A stretch of DNA of 64,000 nt from CAZUMW01 sp964621615 (GCA_964621615.1 CAZUMW010000004.1:62001-126000); one strand, 5' to 3'. Shown: positions 27,872 through 37,768, counted from the first letter of the stretch. The notes: generated by a model not told the origin, from the sequence alone. Translations and numbers: made by a program.

Positions 27872-29332
27872 GTGCTTTGTGCCGTGTCTTTCATACTAAT
27901 CCTCAGAATCCAAGGCTTCATTTTGCTGTTTCTGGCAGCGTGCATGGCCGCGCCGGCCGGCATAGCGCTTTTTTACGGCGACCATGCGCTTGCAGCATTT
28001 GTGTTCTCCGCCGCACTCACCTTCCTTTTTGCACTGCTGCTTATTATACTCTGCCCCAAAACGGACAAGCAGATATCACACCGGGAAGGGTTTGTCATCG
28101 TTTCGATGGGATGGATACTGGCCGCCCTGTTCGGATCGCTGCCGTTTTTGTTCGACAGCACCTTCACATCGTTCACAAACGCCTATTTTGAAACGGTTTC
28201 GGGATTCACCACCACCGGCGCAACAGTGCTTTCAAATATAGAAAGCTATCCCAAATCTATCCTGTTCTGGCGAAGCATGATCCAGTGGCTCGGCGGCATG
28301 GGAATTATCCTGTTTTCAATCGCGCTTCTCCCGCTTTTGGGTATCGGCGGCATGCAGCTGTATAAAGCTGAGGTTCCCGGGCCGGTCATTGAAAAAATAA
28401 AGCCAAGAATAGCCGAAACAGCCCGATCCCTTTGGAAAGTATACGTGTTTCTGTCACTTGCTGAAATGCTGCTGCTTATGATTGCGGGCATGTCAGCCTA
28501 TGACGCTGCATGTCATACATTCACCACAATGGCAACAGGCGGTTTTTCCCCGTACAGCAAAAGTGTAGAGGCGTTCAGCAATCCCGCTGTCGAAATTATT
28601 ATTATATGCTTTATGCTTGCCGCGGGAATGAATTTTGCCCAGCATTACCGCATACTCCACGGCAATATCAAACCGGTTGCACGCGATGCTGAATTCAGAT
28701 TTTATCTGTTTTTTCTTGCTGCAGCGACTCTGGTTCTGTTTCTTTCCCTGCAGTCATCTGCGCCGGACAGACCGGTTGCAGATACGCTGAGAACAACAGC
28801 GTTTCAGGCCACCTCAATCATGACAACCACCGGATACAGCACTACGAACTTCGATACATGGCCTGTTTTTTCAAAATTCATACTGCTGGTTCTCATGTTT
28901 GTCGGCGGGTGTGCAGGCTCCACCGGGGGAAGCATAAAGTGCATCAGAATATTTCTTATCTTAAAGCGCTGTTACCGTGAAATTTTCTATATTATACATC
29001 CGCATGCTGTCGCCTCCGTCAAAATAGGCGGGAAATCCGTTCCGGAAGAGGTGCTCAGAGGGCTCAGCGGCTTCATTCTCATATATTTACTCATTTTCGT
29101 GTTCGGCTCCGCCGGCATGACATTGTGCGGAATGGACATAGTGACCGCTGTTTCCTCAGTTGCTGCATCTCTGGGCAATATCGGTCCCGGCCTCGGCGGG
29201 GTGGGCCCATATGAGAATTTCTTCTTTATTCCGTCACCGGGAAAATGGCTTCTCATTCTGCTCATGCTGCTCGGCCGGCTTGAAATATTCACGCTGCTCA
29301 TACTGTTTGTGCCGGAATTCTGGAAAAAGTGA
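27872..29332 (+). CDS. trkH: Trk potassium uptake channel TrkH
   Basis: 486 residues from a GTG; a second GTG at 27884 is equally possible. Hydrophobic throughout, with about ten membrane segments. Selectivity-filter loops are readable: TVSGFTTTGATV (first pore loop), TMATGGFSPYS (second), MTTTGYSTTNFD (third) and a fourth near SLGNIGPGLGGVGP, plus the WLGGMGII segment. Potassium import with TrkA. The gene ends the operon. Confidence 0.95.
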   Translation: MLCAVSFILILRIQGFILLFLAACMAAPAGIALFYGDHALAAFVFSAALTFLFALLLIILCPKTDKQISHREGFVIVSMGWILAALFGSLPFLFDSTFTSFTNAYFETVSGFTTTGATVLSNIESYPKSILFWRSMIQWLGGMGIILFSIALLPLLGIGGMQLYKAEVPGPVIEKIKPRIAETARSLWKVYVFLSLAEMLLLMIAGMSAYDAACHTFTTMATGGFSPYSKSVEAFSNPAVEIIIICFMLAAGMNFAQHYRILHGNIKPVARDAEFRFYLFFLAAATLVLFLSLQSSAPDRPVADTLRTTAFQATSIMTTTGYSTTNFDTWPVFSKFILLVLMFVGGCAGSTGGSIKCIRIFLILKRCYREIFYIIHPHAVASVKIGGKSVPEEVLRGLSGFILIYLLIFVFGSAGMTLCGMDIVTAVSSVAASLGNIGPGLGGVGPYENFFFIPSPGKWLLILLMLLGRLEIFTLLILFVPEFWKK

Positions 29333-29685
29333 TGGCCCCCCGCCTATAAGGCACAGCTTACCGGTAATTAATATTGATTTCAGAATTGTGCCGATTATCC
29401 ACGCTTATCGAAAATTCCGCACCGGTTGCGATACAAAGCGGTTCTTGCTGGACACATTCCGGCAACCGTCCTATTTCTTTATTGACATAATCTCCTCACC
29501 TTTTTATAATTTAAATTTACGCCCGATTCCATTAAAGTTCGTAAACTTTCTATATACATAACTGTTTCTCCGTTACAACGCATGCCAGCCGGCATATATA
29601 AACGAACGCTGCTTTTCACCGGCTGTACCCGCCGCAGCACCCTGATAAGCAGATACGGACGCCACACAGAGCAAAGGATGCACTC
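29333..29685. other. Intergenic region with leader of the transketolase gene
   Basis: No gene is seen here. It contains a consensus sigma70 promoter (annotated separately) followed by about 170 nt of leader before the transketolase ATG. The leader contains the near-palindrome ATGCCAGCCGGCAT-like segment around 29582-29597 but no riboswitch I could recognise and no poly-U terminator. Confidence 0.6.
29482..29510 (+). promoter_or_regulatory. Perfect-consensus sigma70 promoter upstream of transketolase
   Basis: TTGACA at 29482-29487 and TATAAT at 29505-29510 are separated by exactly 17 bp. Expected transcription start is near 29517. Confidence 0.85.
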
Positions 29686-31665
29686 ATGATTCAGCGAGGG
29701 TTTATCGAGACAAAACCGGATTCCGAGACCATACAGCAGCTTCAGGAACGCGCCCGCCTGGCTCGCGGCGATATTCTGACAATGACAACCCTTGCCGGAT
29801 GCGGTCACCCCGGGGGCTCGATGTCATCTCTTGAGATGTATATCACTCTTTTCGGCTGTGCAGCGGTACAGCCCGACGACCCACGCAACCCCGATCGTGA
29901 CAGAATCGTTATCAGCCACGGCCACACCTCGCCGGGGGCATACGCCGCTTTGGCCCGAACAGGGTTTTTCCCTCCTGACGATGTTCTTGTCGGATTCCGC
30001 ACACCGGGGTCCATCTTCGAAGGACATGTCGAGCGCGGCGTGTGCGGCATCGAGTGGGCATCAGGCAACCTCGGCCAGGGCCTTTCGGCGGGCTGCGGGT
30101 TTGCGCTTGCGGCACGGCTCACCAATAAATCATATAAAACATACGTTGTCATGGGGGACGGCGAACAGCAAAAGGGTCAGATAGCAGAAGCGCGCCGATT
30201 CGCAATTAAGTACAATCTCTCAGACATTACCGCACTTATTGATTACAATCAGCTGCAAATATCGGGAAATATTCACGATATCATGCCGCAGAACATACGT
30301 GTAAACTTCGAGTCAGACGGCTGGAAAGTGCTCGAAATCGACGGGCATGATATTTCCCGGATTTACAGCGCGCTGTATGAAGCCGCCAAGGACCCCTCGG
30401 TGCCGTATGCGATCATCGCCCACACCACTATGGGCAGGGGCGTTTCCTTTATGGAAAATGTTGAAAAATATCACGGAGTTGCTCTTTCCGAGCAGCAGTG
30501 GGAGGAAGGGATGCGCGAGCTCGGCCTCAGCTGCGACATATCATCCTACAAAAAAAGGCGCGCGGGCAATGAGCCCCGTTCATGCCAAGGCTGTTCTGTT
30601 GAAATTCCGACAGCCGGAACCATAAACACCGGCGCACCTGTAACATATGGGCCTGAATCAAACACAAGCAACCGGTCCGCCTTCGGCTCCGCACTTAAAC
30701 AAATCGCTGAGATTAACAAAGATATTCCGGATAGCACTCCCTGTGCAGTGCTGGATTGTGATCTGGTGGGATCAGTCAAGGCCAACGGCTTTGCCTCAGT
30801 CCGTCCTGATCAGTTTTTCCAGGCCGGCATTCAGGAGCACAATGCGACAACTATAGCAGGTGTCTTATCAATAGAAGGAATAATCACCTATTTCTGCGAT
30901 TTCGGCGTGTTCGGTGTATGCGAAACCTACAATCAGCACCGCCTCAATGACATAAACCGCACCGGCCTCAAGCTGGTCTGCACACACATCGGCCTCGACG
31001 TCGGAGAGGACGGCAAAACTCACCAGTGTATTGACTATATCGGGCTTATACGTAATTTGTTCGGATATAAAATAATCATCCCTGCAGACCCTAATCAGAC
31101 GGACCGTGCGACCCGGTTTATAACCGAAACGCACGGAAACTTTCTTCTTGGAATGGGCCGGTCGAACACGCCGGTAATTCTTGATACCGACGGAAAGCCG
31201 TTTTACGGGGAGGGCTATACATTCCGCTACGGTGCCGTCGATGTTATCCGCCCGGGAGACGACGCAGCTATTATCACCTGCGGATCAATGGTGCACCGGG
31301 CGCTAAGCGCGCGGGACATGCTCAGCCGCAAAGGCATTCAGGCCAGAATTCTGAATGCCGCCTCGCCGTGCAAGCTTGATATCAAGGTGATTGCCGAAGC
31401 CGCGGAGACGGGACTGATCATAACATATGAAGACCATGCTGTTCAGTCAGGCCTGGGAACAATTGTAGCAGACACCTTGCTTGCCAACGGGCTGGCCCCT
31501 GCCTTACGTAAGATGGGCATCACACGCTACGGCCTTTCAGGAAAGCCGGATGACATTTATGCAGCAGCCGGTCTTTCCCCGGAGGCTCTTGCAGATACCG
31601 TTGCGCATGCCGTATCAGGGAAAAAAATTCGCAGCTCATCACTATCTCTTGAAAGCACAGCCTGA
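29686..31665 (+). CDS. tkt: Transketolase
   Basis: 659 residues, one polypeptide with both halves. The N-terminal thiamine-diphosphate domain has HPGGSMSSLEMY, the GHTSPGAYAAL segment and the cofactor motif starting GDGEQQKGQIAEA and ending in DYNQLQ. The pyrimidine domain has FQAGIQEHN, with the catalytic glutamate, and the C-terminal domain follows. It moves two-carbon ketol units in the pentose-phosphate and Calvin-type pathways. The ILTMTTLAGCGHPGG start resembles the divergent transketolases of anaerobes rather than E. coli TktA, so a related activity such as a specialised aldose transfer is possible. Residues 275-320 form a poorly conserved linker. Driven by the strong promoter at 29482-29510. 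Confidence 0.87.
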   Translation: MIQRGFIETKPDSETIQQLQERARLARGDILTMTTLAGCGHPGGSMSSLEMYITLFGCAAVQPDDPRNPDRDRIVISHGHTSPGAYAALARTGFFPPDDVLVGFRTPGSIFEGHVERGVCGIEWASGNLGQGLSAGCGFALAARLTNKSYKTYVVMGDGEQQKGQIAEARRFAIKYNLSDITALIDYNQLQISGNIHDIMPQNIRVNFESDGWKVLEIDGHDISRIYSALYEAAKDPSVPYAIIAHTTMGRGVSFMENVEKYHGVALSEQQWEEGMRELGLSCDISSYKKRRAGNEPRSCQGCSVEIPTAGTINTGAPVTYGPESNTSNRSAFGSALKQIAEINKDIPDSTPCAVLDCDLVGSVKANGFASVRPDQFFQAGIQEHNATTIAGVLSIEGIITYFCDFGVFGVCETYNQHRLNDINRTGLKLVCTHIGLDVGEDGKTHQCIDYIGLIRNLFGYKIIIPADPNQTDRATRFITETHGNFLLGMGRSNTPVILDTDGKPFYGEGYTFRYGAVDVIRPGDDAAIITCGSMVHRALSARDMLSRKGIQARILNAASPCKLDIKVIAEAAETGLIITYEDHAVQSGLGTIVADTLLANGLAPALRKMGITRYGLSGKPDDIYAAAGLSPEALADTVAHAVSGKKIRSSSLSLESTA

Positions 31666-31839
31666 CGGCCGGATCGCTCCAGCCGGCTGCTTCTGCAGTC
31701 ATCCCCTGCGCCGTACGGAGCGTTGTATCCGCATATTCCGCCCGTATACCGCACAGCATTCCCGTACCGGCACAGCATGCGTATCACTTGCCCAACCGGC
31801 AACACAGACAACAGGATACAATAAAGGGACACCACAGCA

Positions 31840-33354
31840 ATGCTTGAAGTAATTTCCAATGGTTTCAACAAAGCCCGTGACAGGCTCCAGGGAAGAATAG
31901 AGCTTACAGAATCAAACATAGACGATGCGCTAAGCGATATCCGCCTGTCGCTGCTTGAGGCTGATGTCAACTATGGGGTTGTAAAGAGTTTTATAAGCCA
32001 TGTAAAAGACACCGCGCTCGGCGAAATAGTTGAAACTCGCGTATCGCACAAAGGCAAAAAGCTCAAAACCACTCCCGGCGACCACTTTATAAACATCTGC
32101 CACAATGAGCTGGTCTCTCTCATGGGACCGGTTGATACCGAGCTTCACATTAACACAAAGCCGGTATCCTCAATTATGCTTATCGGCCTTCAGGGATGCG
32201 GCAAAACAACAACTGCCGGAAAACTTGCGCGCCTGCTGTTAAACCAAAATCATAAACCGCTGCTTGTCGCTGCGGACACATATCGCCCTGCCGCCGTTGA
32301 TCAGCTCCATGTAATCGGAGATTCGGTCGGCGTGCCGGTGTATTCGAAGCAGGGCATAGAACCGCCGGCAATATGCAACAATGCCATAGAATACGCCCGT
32401 GAGCAGGGGCGCGATATAGTCATTTTCGACACAGCCGGCCGCCTTGCAGTCGACGAATCGCTCATGCAGGAGCTTGAGGATATATACCGTCGCACGCAGC
32501 CGGACAATACCCTGCTCGTATGCGATGCAATGATTGGTCAGGACGCCGTCAAAACAGCAGAAGAATTTAATCGGCGCCTTGATCTGTCCGGTTTTATCCT
32601 GACAAAGCTTGACGGAGATGCCCGAGGAGGTGCAGCGCTTTCGATAAAAGAAGTAACCGGGACACCAATAAAATTTCTCGGCATGGGCGAATCACTTGAC
32701 AGCCTTGAAGAATTTCGCCCTGACGGCCTAGCGTCCCGAATACTGGGCTTCGGCGATGTTGTCGGTCTTATGAAAGATTTTGAGTCGGTGGTCGACGAAA
32801 AAAAAGCCGAAGCCGATGCGCTCAGAATGCTCAAAGGCCAATTCACCTTTATCGATTTCCTGGATCAGCTCCAGTCAATTAAAAAAATGGGCTCGCTTCA
32901 GGATCTTGCTGAGAAGATACCCTTCTTTTCTCAAATGACCGGCGGAGCTGCTGTCGATGACCGTGAGCTGGTTAAAGTTGAATCTATTATTTACTCAATG
33001 ACCCCTGAGGAGCGCTCACGCCCAGAGATTATAAATGAGAGCAGAAAAAAGCGTATAGCACGTGGAAGCGGGCGGACGCCAAAAGATATTTCCGAGCTCA
33101 TGAAGCGCTTCAAGCAAATGCGCGACATGATGAAAAATATGGGAAGAAGCGGTATGCTGGGCAAGCTGGCCGGAGGGCTGTCTCGCCTGCCGGGAATGAG
33201 CGGAGATGATATGGATGCTTCGGAGCTCATGGGAGCTGGGTTCCCATCCGCAGCGCTCAAGGTCCCGAAGCAGCTGTCATCCAAAGAAAAGCGTAAGCTC
33301 AAATCGAAACGCAAACAGGCAAAAAAATCACGAAAAAAAGGAAAGAAAAAGTAG
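31840..33354 (+). CDS. ffh: Signal recognition particle protein Ffh
   Basis: 504 residues, slightly longer than usual (about 450) through a Lys-rich C-terminal tail. N domain 1-100; GTPase G domain with G1 GLQGCGKTTT (116-125, Cys where Ser/Ala is common), DTYRPAA, FDTAGR (G3), TKLDGDARGG (G4) and FLGMGE; M domain from about 330 with methionine-rich helices MKRFKQMRDMMKNMG. It binds SRP RNA and signal sequences of nascent inner-membrane proteins. The usual neighbour rpsP is absent. Upstream 174 bp hold no gene. Confidence 0.96.
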   Translation: MLEVISNGFNKARDRLQGRIELTESNIDDALSDIRLSLLEADVNYGVVKSFISHVKDTALGEIVETRVSHKGKKLKTTPGDHFINICHNELVSLMGPVDTELHINTKPVSSIMLIGLQGCGKTTTAGKLARLLLNQNHKPLLVAADTYRPAAVDQLHVIGDSVGVPVYSKQGIEPPAICNNAIEYAREQGRDIVIFDTAGRLAVDESLMQELEDIYRRTQPDNTLLVCDAMIGQDAVKTAEEFNRRLDLSGFILTKLDGDARGGAALSIKEVTGTPIKFLGMGESLDSLEEFRPDGLASRILGFGDVVGLMKDFESVVDEKKAEADALRMLKGQFTFIDFLDQLQSIKKMGSLQDLAEKIPFFSQMTGGAAVDDRELVKVESIIYSMTPEERSRPEIINESRKKRIARGSGRTPKDISELMKRFKQMRDMMKNMGRSGMLGKLAGGLSRLPGMSGDDMDASELMGAGFPSAALKVPKQLSSKEKRKLKSKRKQAKKSRKKGKKK

Positions 33355-33363
33355 GCTGCGCAG

Positions 33364-33409
33364 GACGTGGCGCATGCACGTCAGCGAACATCTGAAAGTG
33401 AGTGTTCGC
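33364..33409. terminator. Two hairpins between convergent ffh and M23 peptidase genes
   Basis: GACGTG (33364-33369) pairs with CACGTC (33377-33382), and GCGAACA (33384-33390) pairs with TGTTCGC (33403-33409). There is no long T-run, and the second hairpin overlaps the last codons of the peptidase gene, so the terminator role is tentative. Confidence 0.4.
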
Positions 33410-34322
33410 CGCGATTGAGGACAAAGTTATACGGATTTACTTTTTTACTGTTATCCGCTACCTCATAGTGCAGATGATACCCTGTGGACATCCCTGAGGT
33501 TCCCATATAGCCGATTACATCACCACGCTTAACATCCTGATTCTTTTTTACACAATATTTTAAAAGATGACCATATTTTGTTGAAAAACGTTCATCATGA
33601 TCAATAATTACATATCTTCCTATAAATCGATTATACCCAACTTTTTTAACTTTTCCGTCCGCCGTCGATATGATCGGGGCCCCTTTTCTTCCTGAGATAT
33701 CCAGCCCCTTATGAAATTCGCGCAATCCGGTGAACGGGCTTTTGCGCCACCCGAATCCTGAAGTAATCCATATATCATCGTCCTTAACGGGCATAACGGT
33801 TGGGCGGCAGTTAAGCGTTTCTCGCATCTTTGACAGCACTTCAGCAAGCTCATGAATATCGGCACGCAGATCCTGAACGCTTAGATGCAGCGGCTGCTCC
33901 TCAACAATATCTATAATTTCCTCCTCGGCATCAAGAGAAGTAAGCTCAAAGTCTTCCTCAACATCCATGCCCCCTTTACCCATACGGTCATTAATATCGA
34001 AATTTTTATCAAGAGCCTCGATACCAAGAAACTCACGTATTATCTTTTCTTCAGAGCGGATATTGCTTATTTTGTCTTCCAGGATTTCATAATCGTGCAA
34101 TGATGCACGCACATACTTTATGTTTTTCTTTAATGCCCGATTATCGATAATATTCCAACTGCCAAGAACACCAAACCCTATTAGTAACAGAACGCACAGG
34201 GAAAAATAATGAACACATCGCCGCGGAAAGCTTACAGACCCTACTGACGGAAGATATTTACGGGGAACATTCCAGTCAGGCTGAATGATAAAGGTAATCC
34301 ATCCCTTTCTCATAATCTGCAC
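33381..34322 (-). CDS. Membrane-anchored M23 (LytM-type) peptidase
   Basis: 313 residues. A cytoplasmic N-terminus of about 38 residues is followed by one membrane helix (about 38-58), a coiled-coil region (about 62-160) with an acidic patch, and a C-terminal M23 domain. Metal and catalytic residues are present: HKGLDI (HxxxD) and HLHYEV (HxH), with GFGWRKSP at the domain start. Such proteins cleave peptidoglycan cross-links or regulate amidases during growth and division. A second in-frame ATG three codons later is possible. Transcribed alone, convergent with ffh. Confidence 0.9.
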   Translation of the reverse strand: MQIMRKGWITFIIQPDWNVPRKYLPSVGSVSFPRRCVHYFSLCVLLLIGFGVLGSWNIIDNRALKKNIKYVRASLHDYEILEDKISNIRSEEKIIREFLGIEALDKNFDINDRMGKGGMDVEEDFELTSLDAEEEIIDIVEEQPLHLSVQDLRADIHELAEVLSKMRETLNCRPTVMPVKDDDIWITSGFGWRKSPFTGLREFHKGLDISGRKGAPIISTADGKVKKVGYNRFIGRYVIIDHDERFSTKYGHLLKYCVKKNQDVKRGDVIGYMGTSGMSTGYHLHYEVADNSKKVNPYNFVLNRGEHSLSDVR

Positions 34323-34630
34323 GTACCTTTTCTGCCGGCAACCGGGTTCATGTAATTAAAAAAAGAAGTGATACCGAATCTGCTGTTCGATTATATGTAT
34401 TAATGGTACTATCTTAAAACATAGATTTAAAGAGAAGTCAACTGATTGTCACTATTTTTATATATGAATTTATCGGCATAATGACAGCTAAGCTTTAGCC
34501 CGAATCAGTGCTATTTAATATAGCTGGTGGCATTCAAGACGCTCCGGATATGGAAAGAGCAATAGGTCGCTCTCAAAATACCGCAAAAGAAAAAGCTGCA
34601 TAAAGCCTGCTGTTTCCTGTCCTCCCGGAT
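34323..34630. other. Intergenic region, no gene recognised
   Basis: 308 bp between the start of the M23 gene and the end of the 4Fe-4S protein gene, both minus strand. It is AT-rich near the M23 start. I see no tRNA, repeat or clear terminator. Confidence 0.5.
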
Positions 34631-35473
34631 TTACACGTTTTTCTCTTTTGCCTTTTCCGTTTCCTTTTTTCTGCCTACGCCGGTTTCTATGGCTTTCTCC
34701 GGACAGGCCGTTTTACATCGCAGGCATCGTATGCACCTTGATGCATTCGGGCTTTCTTCATAGATACGGTGGGATACCGGACAAACGCGGACGCAGCGGG
34801 TATCGCCGCTGCACCGCTGTTTGTCTACGCTAAGCCGGTAAAAGCTTATGTAATTAAAAAAACCGTATATTGCACCCAGAGGGCACAGTATACGGCAAAA
34901 CGGCCTTTGTATAAAAACCATAATCACCAGCAGCACCGCAAGTAATATAATTTTCACATAAAAAATGAAGCCTGCAAACATGCGCAAATCCGGATTCAGC
35001 CCCATCAGCGGTATGCCCGCCTCAAGCGTCCCGACCGGGCATATATATTTGCAGAAAGCCGGCTCCTTTGTATAGGCAGCAGCCAGAAAGACAATACCGA
35101 ACAGCACGACATATCTCAGTTTTTCAAGAGCTCGAGGAAACTCGATCTTGCGGACAGGAACCTTATAGAGCAGTTCCTGTAAAAAGCCGAACGGGCACGC
35201 CCATCCGCAGATGATGCGCCCGGCGAGAGCTCCGATAACCGTCAGAAATCCCAGTATATACAAAGATAAAAAATAGGTGCCATGAGCCGCGAAAAGCTGA
35301 ATACACCCAATAGGGCATACAAAAATCGCTCCGGGACAGGAATGGCAGTTAAATCCCGGGCATGGGATAAATTTCAGATACCCCTGATAAATCGTACCGG
35401 CAAAAAACCCGTACAAATAGGCATTGTATAAACAAGTACACAGTATTTGAGATAACCGGCGCAGCGTATTCAT
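34631..35473 (-). CDS. NapH/YccM-like polytopic 4Fe-4S membrane protein
   Basis: 280 residues. An N-terminal cysteine cluster PCPGFNCHSCPGAIFVCP is followed by about five membrane segments carrying CGWACPFGFLQE, CKYICPVGT and CRILCPLGAIYG motifs, as in NapH/NosR-type quinol-linked electron carriers. The C-terminal cytoplasmic part has a canonical ferredoxin motif CIRCLRCKTACP and a partner CSGDTRCVRVCP with altered spacing (C-x5-C-x3-CP). It should pass electrons between the quinone pool and an unknown redox partner. The upstream small CXXC gene ends 9 bp before it and forms an operon with it, a pairing I recall from Clostridia. The basic Lys/Glu-rich tail is unique. Confidence 0.88.
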   Translation of the reverse strand: MNTLRRLSQILCTCLYNAYLYGFFAGTIYQGYLKFIPCPGFNCHSCPGAIFVCPIGCIQLFAAHGTYFLSLYILGFLTVIGALAGRIICGWACPFGFLQELLYKVPVRKIEFPRALEKLRYVVLFGIVFLAAAYTKEPAFCKYICPVGTLEAGIPLMGLNPDLRMFAGFIFYVKIILLAVLLVIMVFIQRPFCRILCPLGAIYGFFNYISFYRLSVDKQRCSGDTRCVRVCPVSHRIYEESPNASRCIRCLRCKTACPEKAIETGVGRKKETEKAKEKNV

Positions 35474-35482
35474 GAAAACGGT

Positions 35483-35641
35483 TTACCCGATCCCCATACA
35501 GCTTAAACAAATCACAATAGCGTATGTATAGACTTTTACCGGGTCCCCCAAAGCAATTCCTGCAGCTATAAAAAAAATACCTGCAGCCAACACGGCGAGC
35601 GACACAGCCGACCGCTTATCAGTTATTAACCGGCGAAGCAT
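35483..35641 (-). CDS. CD1871A-family-like small CXXC membrane protein (52 residues)
   Basis: The ATG at 35639-35641 has AGAGGTG upstream, and the stop is at 35483-35485. The product begins MLRRLITDKRSA, has one hydrophobic helix (AVLAAGIFFIAAGIAL) and ends CLSCMGIG. The C-terminal C-x2-C-[IM]-G-[IL]-G tail after a single helix matches, from memory, the CD1871A family of CXXC proteins encoded beside NapH-like 4Fe-4S membrane proteins. It is likely a redox or cluster-handling partner of the downstream protein. The gene is short enough to be missed by ordinary length cut-offs. Confidence 0.75.
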   Translation of the reverse strand: MLRRLITDKRSAVSLAVLAAGIFFIAAGIALGDPVKVYTYAIVICLSCMGIG

Positions 35642-35958
35642 ACGCACCTCTTTTCAAATATATCCTAATGTACCGCGATCAAAGAAGTCATTGATAATTG
35701 TATCATGACGATTGCGCCCACTGCAAGATCTATACGTGCCGCAGATGCTGTGCTAAACTGAAATGATACATTTCTAAAGCGAAGCGGTGCTGTTGGCCTG
35801 TGTCACACGATTCTGCTTTATACCGCCAGCCTGTCGTCCGGGGCATTACCCTTTGTGTTTTATTCTTTTTATGGTACATTACAATACATAAAATCAATGG
35901 ACATTCCAATCAAACAGCACACGGCTGCCTTTCCGTGTTTAGGGCATACGGGAGCACC
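35642..35958. other. Intergenic region upstream of the TPR lipoprotein gene
   Basis: 317 bp between divergent genes. A plus-strand frame is open from 35800 (GTG) into the TPR gene, but a lipoprotein signal peptide and a GGGAG site support starting at 35959. No RNA gene or strong promoter was recognised. Confidence 0.5.
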
Positions 35959-37689
35959 ATGAGCAGACCGCTTTTAAAAACTATTTTGTTTTTGTTCACA
36001 ATCCTGTGCACAACGCTTATGTACTCCTGCGTCAAGACGACGTATAAAGCAGTTGAGCAAAAGCCCGAAATCATAGCCGCAGACAATCAAAGCGTTCCGC
36101 CGCCTGAGCTGTACTACCTTGTGCTTCGCGGCAATCTCTGCTTTGCAGACAAGGATATTGACTGCGCCCTGTCGTCATTTAAAAAAGCCGCTGAGCTTGA
36201 TCCCCGCTCAGCATACCTGAACACACAGGTTGCCCGCCTGTACACCTTTCAGGGAGAGCTCGACAATGCACTTACCTGGTGCAGGCGCGCCGTTTCCGCC
36301 GCACCTGACTCACTTGAAACGCGGTATCTGCTGGCCCGTCTTTACAGCGCTCTAGAAAGAAATGACAAGGCCGAGCAGGAATACCGAAACATGATAGCAC
36401 GGGATCCCGACAATGAGGAACTGTACTATAATCTTTCACAGCTGTACGTGCAGCAAACTGACTACGATCAGGCTGCCAAGACTTTAAAGCAGCTTCTGCA
36501 GCGGAACCCTGACTCGGCGATCACTCACTACCACCTCGGCAACATATACTCCGAATCAAAACAATACGATAAAGCACGCCGGTACTACAAAAAAGCCCTC
36601 CGCATAAATCCGGAAATAAAGCCGTGCATCATCAACCTTGCATCACTTCATGAAAGGCAGGGTGATTATTCTAAAGCGCTTGCGCTGTATGAAAAAGTTC
36701 TTGAGCTTGATTATGACAATTATCGCATACATGACAAAATTGCGTATTTATATATAAAAGAAGACAACCTGGTAAAAGCGCTCCACCACTATACAGCGAT
36801 CAGAGACAGATATCCGCAGCATGCAGCTGAAGCATCGGTAAAAATCGGCCTTATATATTATGAACAGCAAAAGTGGTCCGACGCGGCAAAAGAATTTAAA
36901 AAAGCACTGAGCATTGAGGGCGATAATTACAGAGCGCAGTTTTATCTTGGAAACACCTACAGCGAGCTTGATATGCCTGATCAGGCCGCAGCAGCATTGA
37001 GCCTTATACCTGATTCATCCAAATTCTATTCCCGTGCACAGATGCACCTGGCCTATATATCGGTTCAAAAAAATAATCTCGAACATGCTGTCGCGGTCAT
37101 CCATAATGCTCTTGATCACGATCCCGACAATACAGAGCTGTACCGGTTTCTGGCAACGCTTTATGAAAAGCAGAACAATTATCAGCAGGCCATCAGCACG
37201 CTGAAGCGCGCACTTTCAGCTCAAAGCCAAAATGAGGAGCTGCTTTTTTATCTCGGCATGCTGTATGAAAAAGAAGCCATGACCCCGGAATGCCTCGAAA
37301 CAATGTACGCTGTGCTCGAAATAAACGAAAACAATGCCGATGCTCTGAACTTTATCGGGTATACCTATGCTGAAAAAGGCATCAAGCTCGATAAAGCCGA
37401 ACAGATGATCAAAAAAGCGCTCAGCCTTAAACCCGATGACGGCTACATCACCGACAGCCTTGGATGGGTCTACTTCAAACAGGGCAAATTCAAAAAAGCC
37501 CTCAAATATCTTCAGCGCGCTTCCGAGCTGGTACCCGATGATCCGGTTATACGGGAACATCTTGGTGATGCGTATCTAAAAACCCATCGCCTTGAAAAAG
37601 CCGCTGAAATTTACCGTCAGGTCATTGAGCTCGACCCCTCGAAAAAAGAAGATCTGAATAAAAAAATTGACATGATTCTCAAAAACTAG
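35959..37689 (+). CDS. TPR-repeat lipoprotein
   Basis: Preferred start at 35959 (GGGAG upstream) gives 576 residues. The N-terminus is basic and hydrophobic and then reads LMYSC, an acceptable lipobox with Cys24 as the lipidated residue. From about residue 50 to the end there are about fifteen TPR motifs, for instance LYYNLSQLYVQQTDYDQAA and AHYHLGNIY-like starts with the A/P-x-x-DP endings. Large TPR lipoproteins act as outer-membrane or periplasmic scaffolds in pilus assembly, exopolysaccharide export or envelope biogenesis. The next gene, 79 bp on from its likely start, is a second lipoprotein, consistent with a shared envelope role. Confidence 0.87.
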   Translation: MSRPLLKTILFLFTILCTTLMYSCVKTTYKAVEQKPEIIAADNQSVPPPELYYLVLRGNLCFADKDIDCALSSFKKAAELDPRSAYLNTQVARLYTFQGELDNALTWCRRAVSAAPDSLETRYLLARLYSALERNDKAEQEYRNMIARDPDNEELYYNLSQLYVQQTDYDQAAKTLKQLLQRNPDSAITHYHLGNIYSESKQYDKARRYYKKALRINPEIKPCIINLASLHERQGDYSKALALYEKVLELDYDNYRIHDKIAYLYIKEDNLVKALHHYTAIRDRYPQHAAEASVKIGLIYYEQQKWSDAAKEFKKALSIEGDNYRAQFYLGNTYSELDMPDQAAAALSLIPDSSKFYSRAQMHLAYISVQKNNLEHAVAVIHNALDHDPDNTELYRFLATLYEKQNNYQQAISTLKRALSAQSQNEELLFYLGMLYEKEAMTPECLETMYAVLEINENNADALNFIGYTYAEKGIKLDKAEQMIKKALSLKPDDGYITDSLGWVYFKQGKFKKALKYLQRASELVPDDPVIREHLGDAYLKTHRLEKAAEIYRQVIELDPSKKEDLNKKIDMILKN

Positions 37690-37768
37690 CCCCCGGCAAC
37701 GGCTCCTCATACATGATACGGTATTGCAAGCCGGTTACAGCTGCACCATGCTCAATAAAATTACGCTC

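Noticed and set aside
35800..35958. 53-codon N-terminal extension of the TPR protein
   Set aside because: It would put two hydrophobic segments ahead of a good lipoprotein signal; the GGGAG site supports the later ATG.
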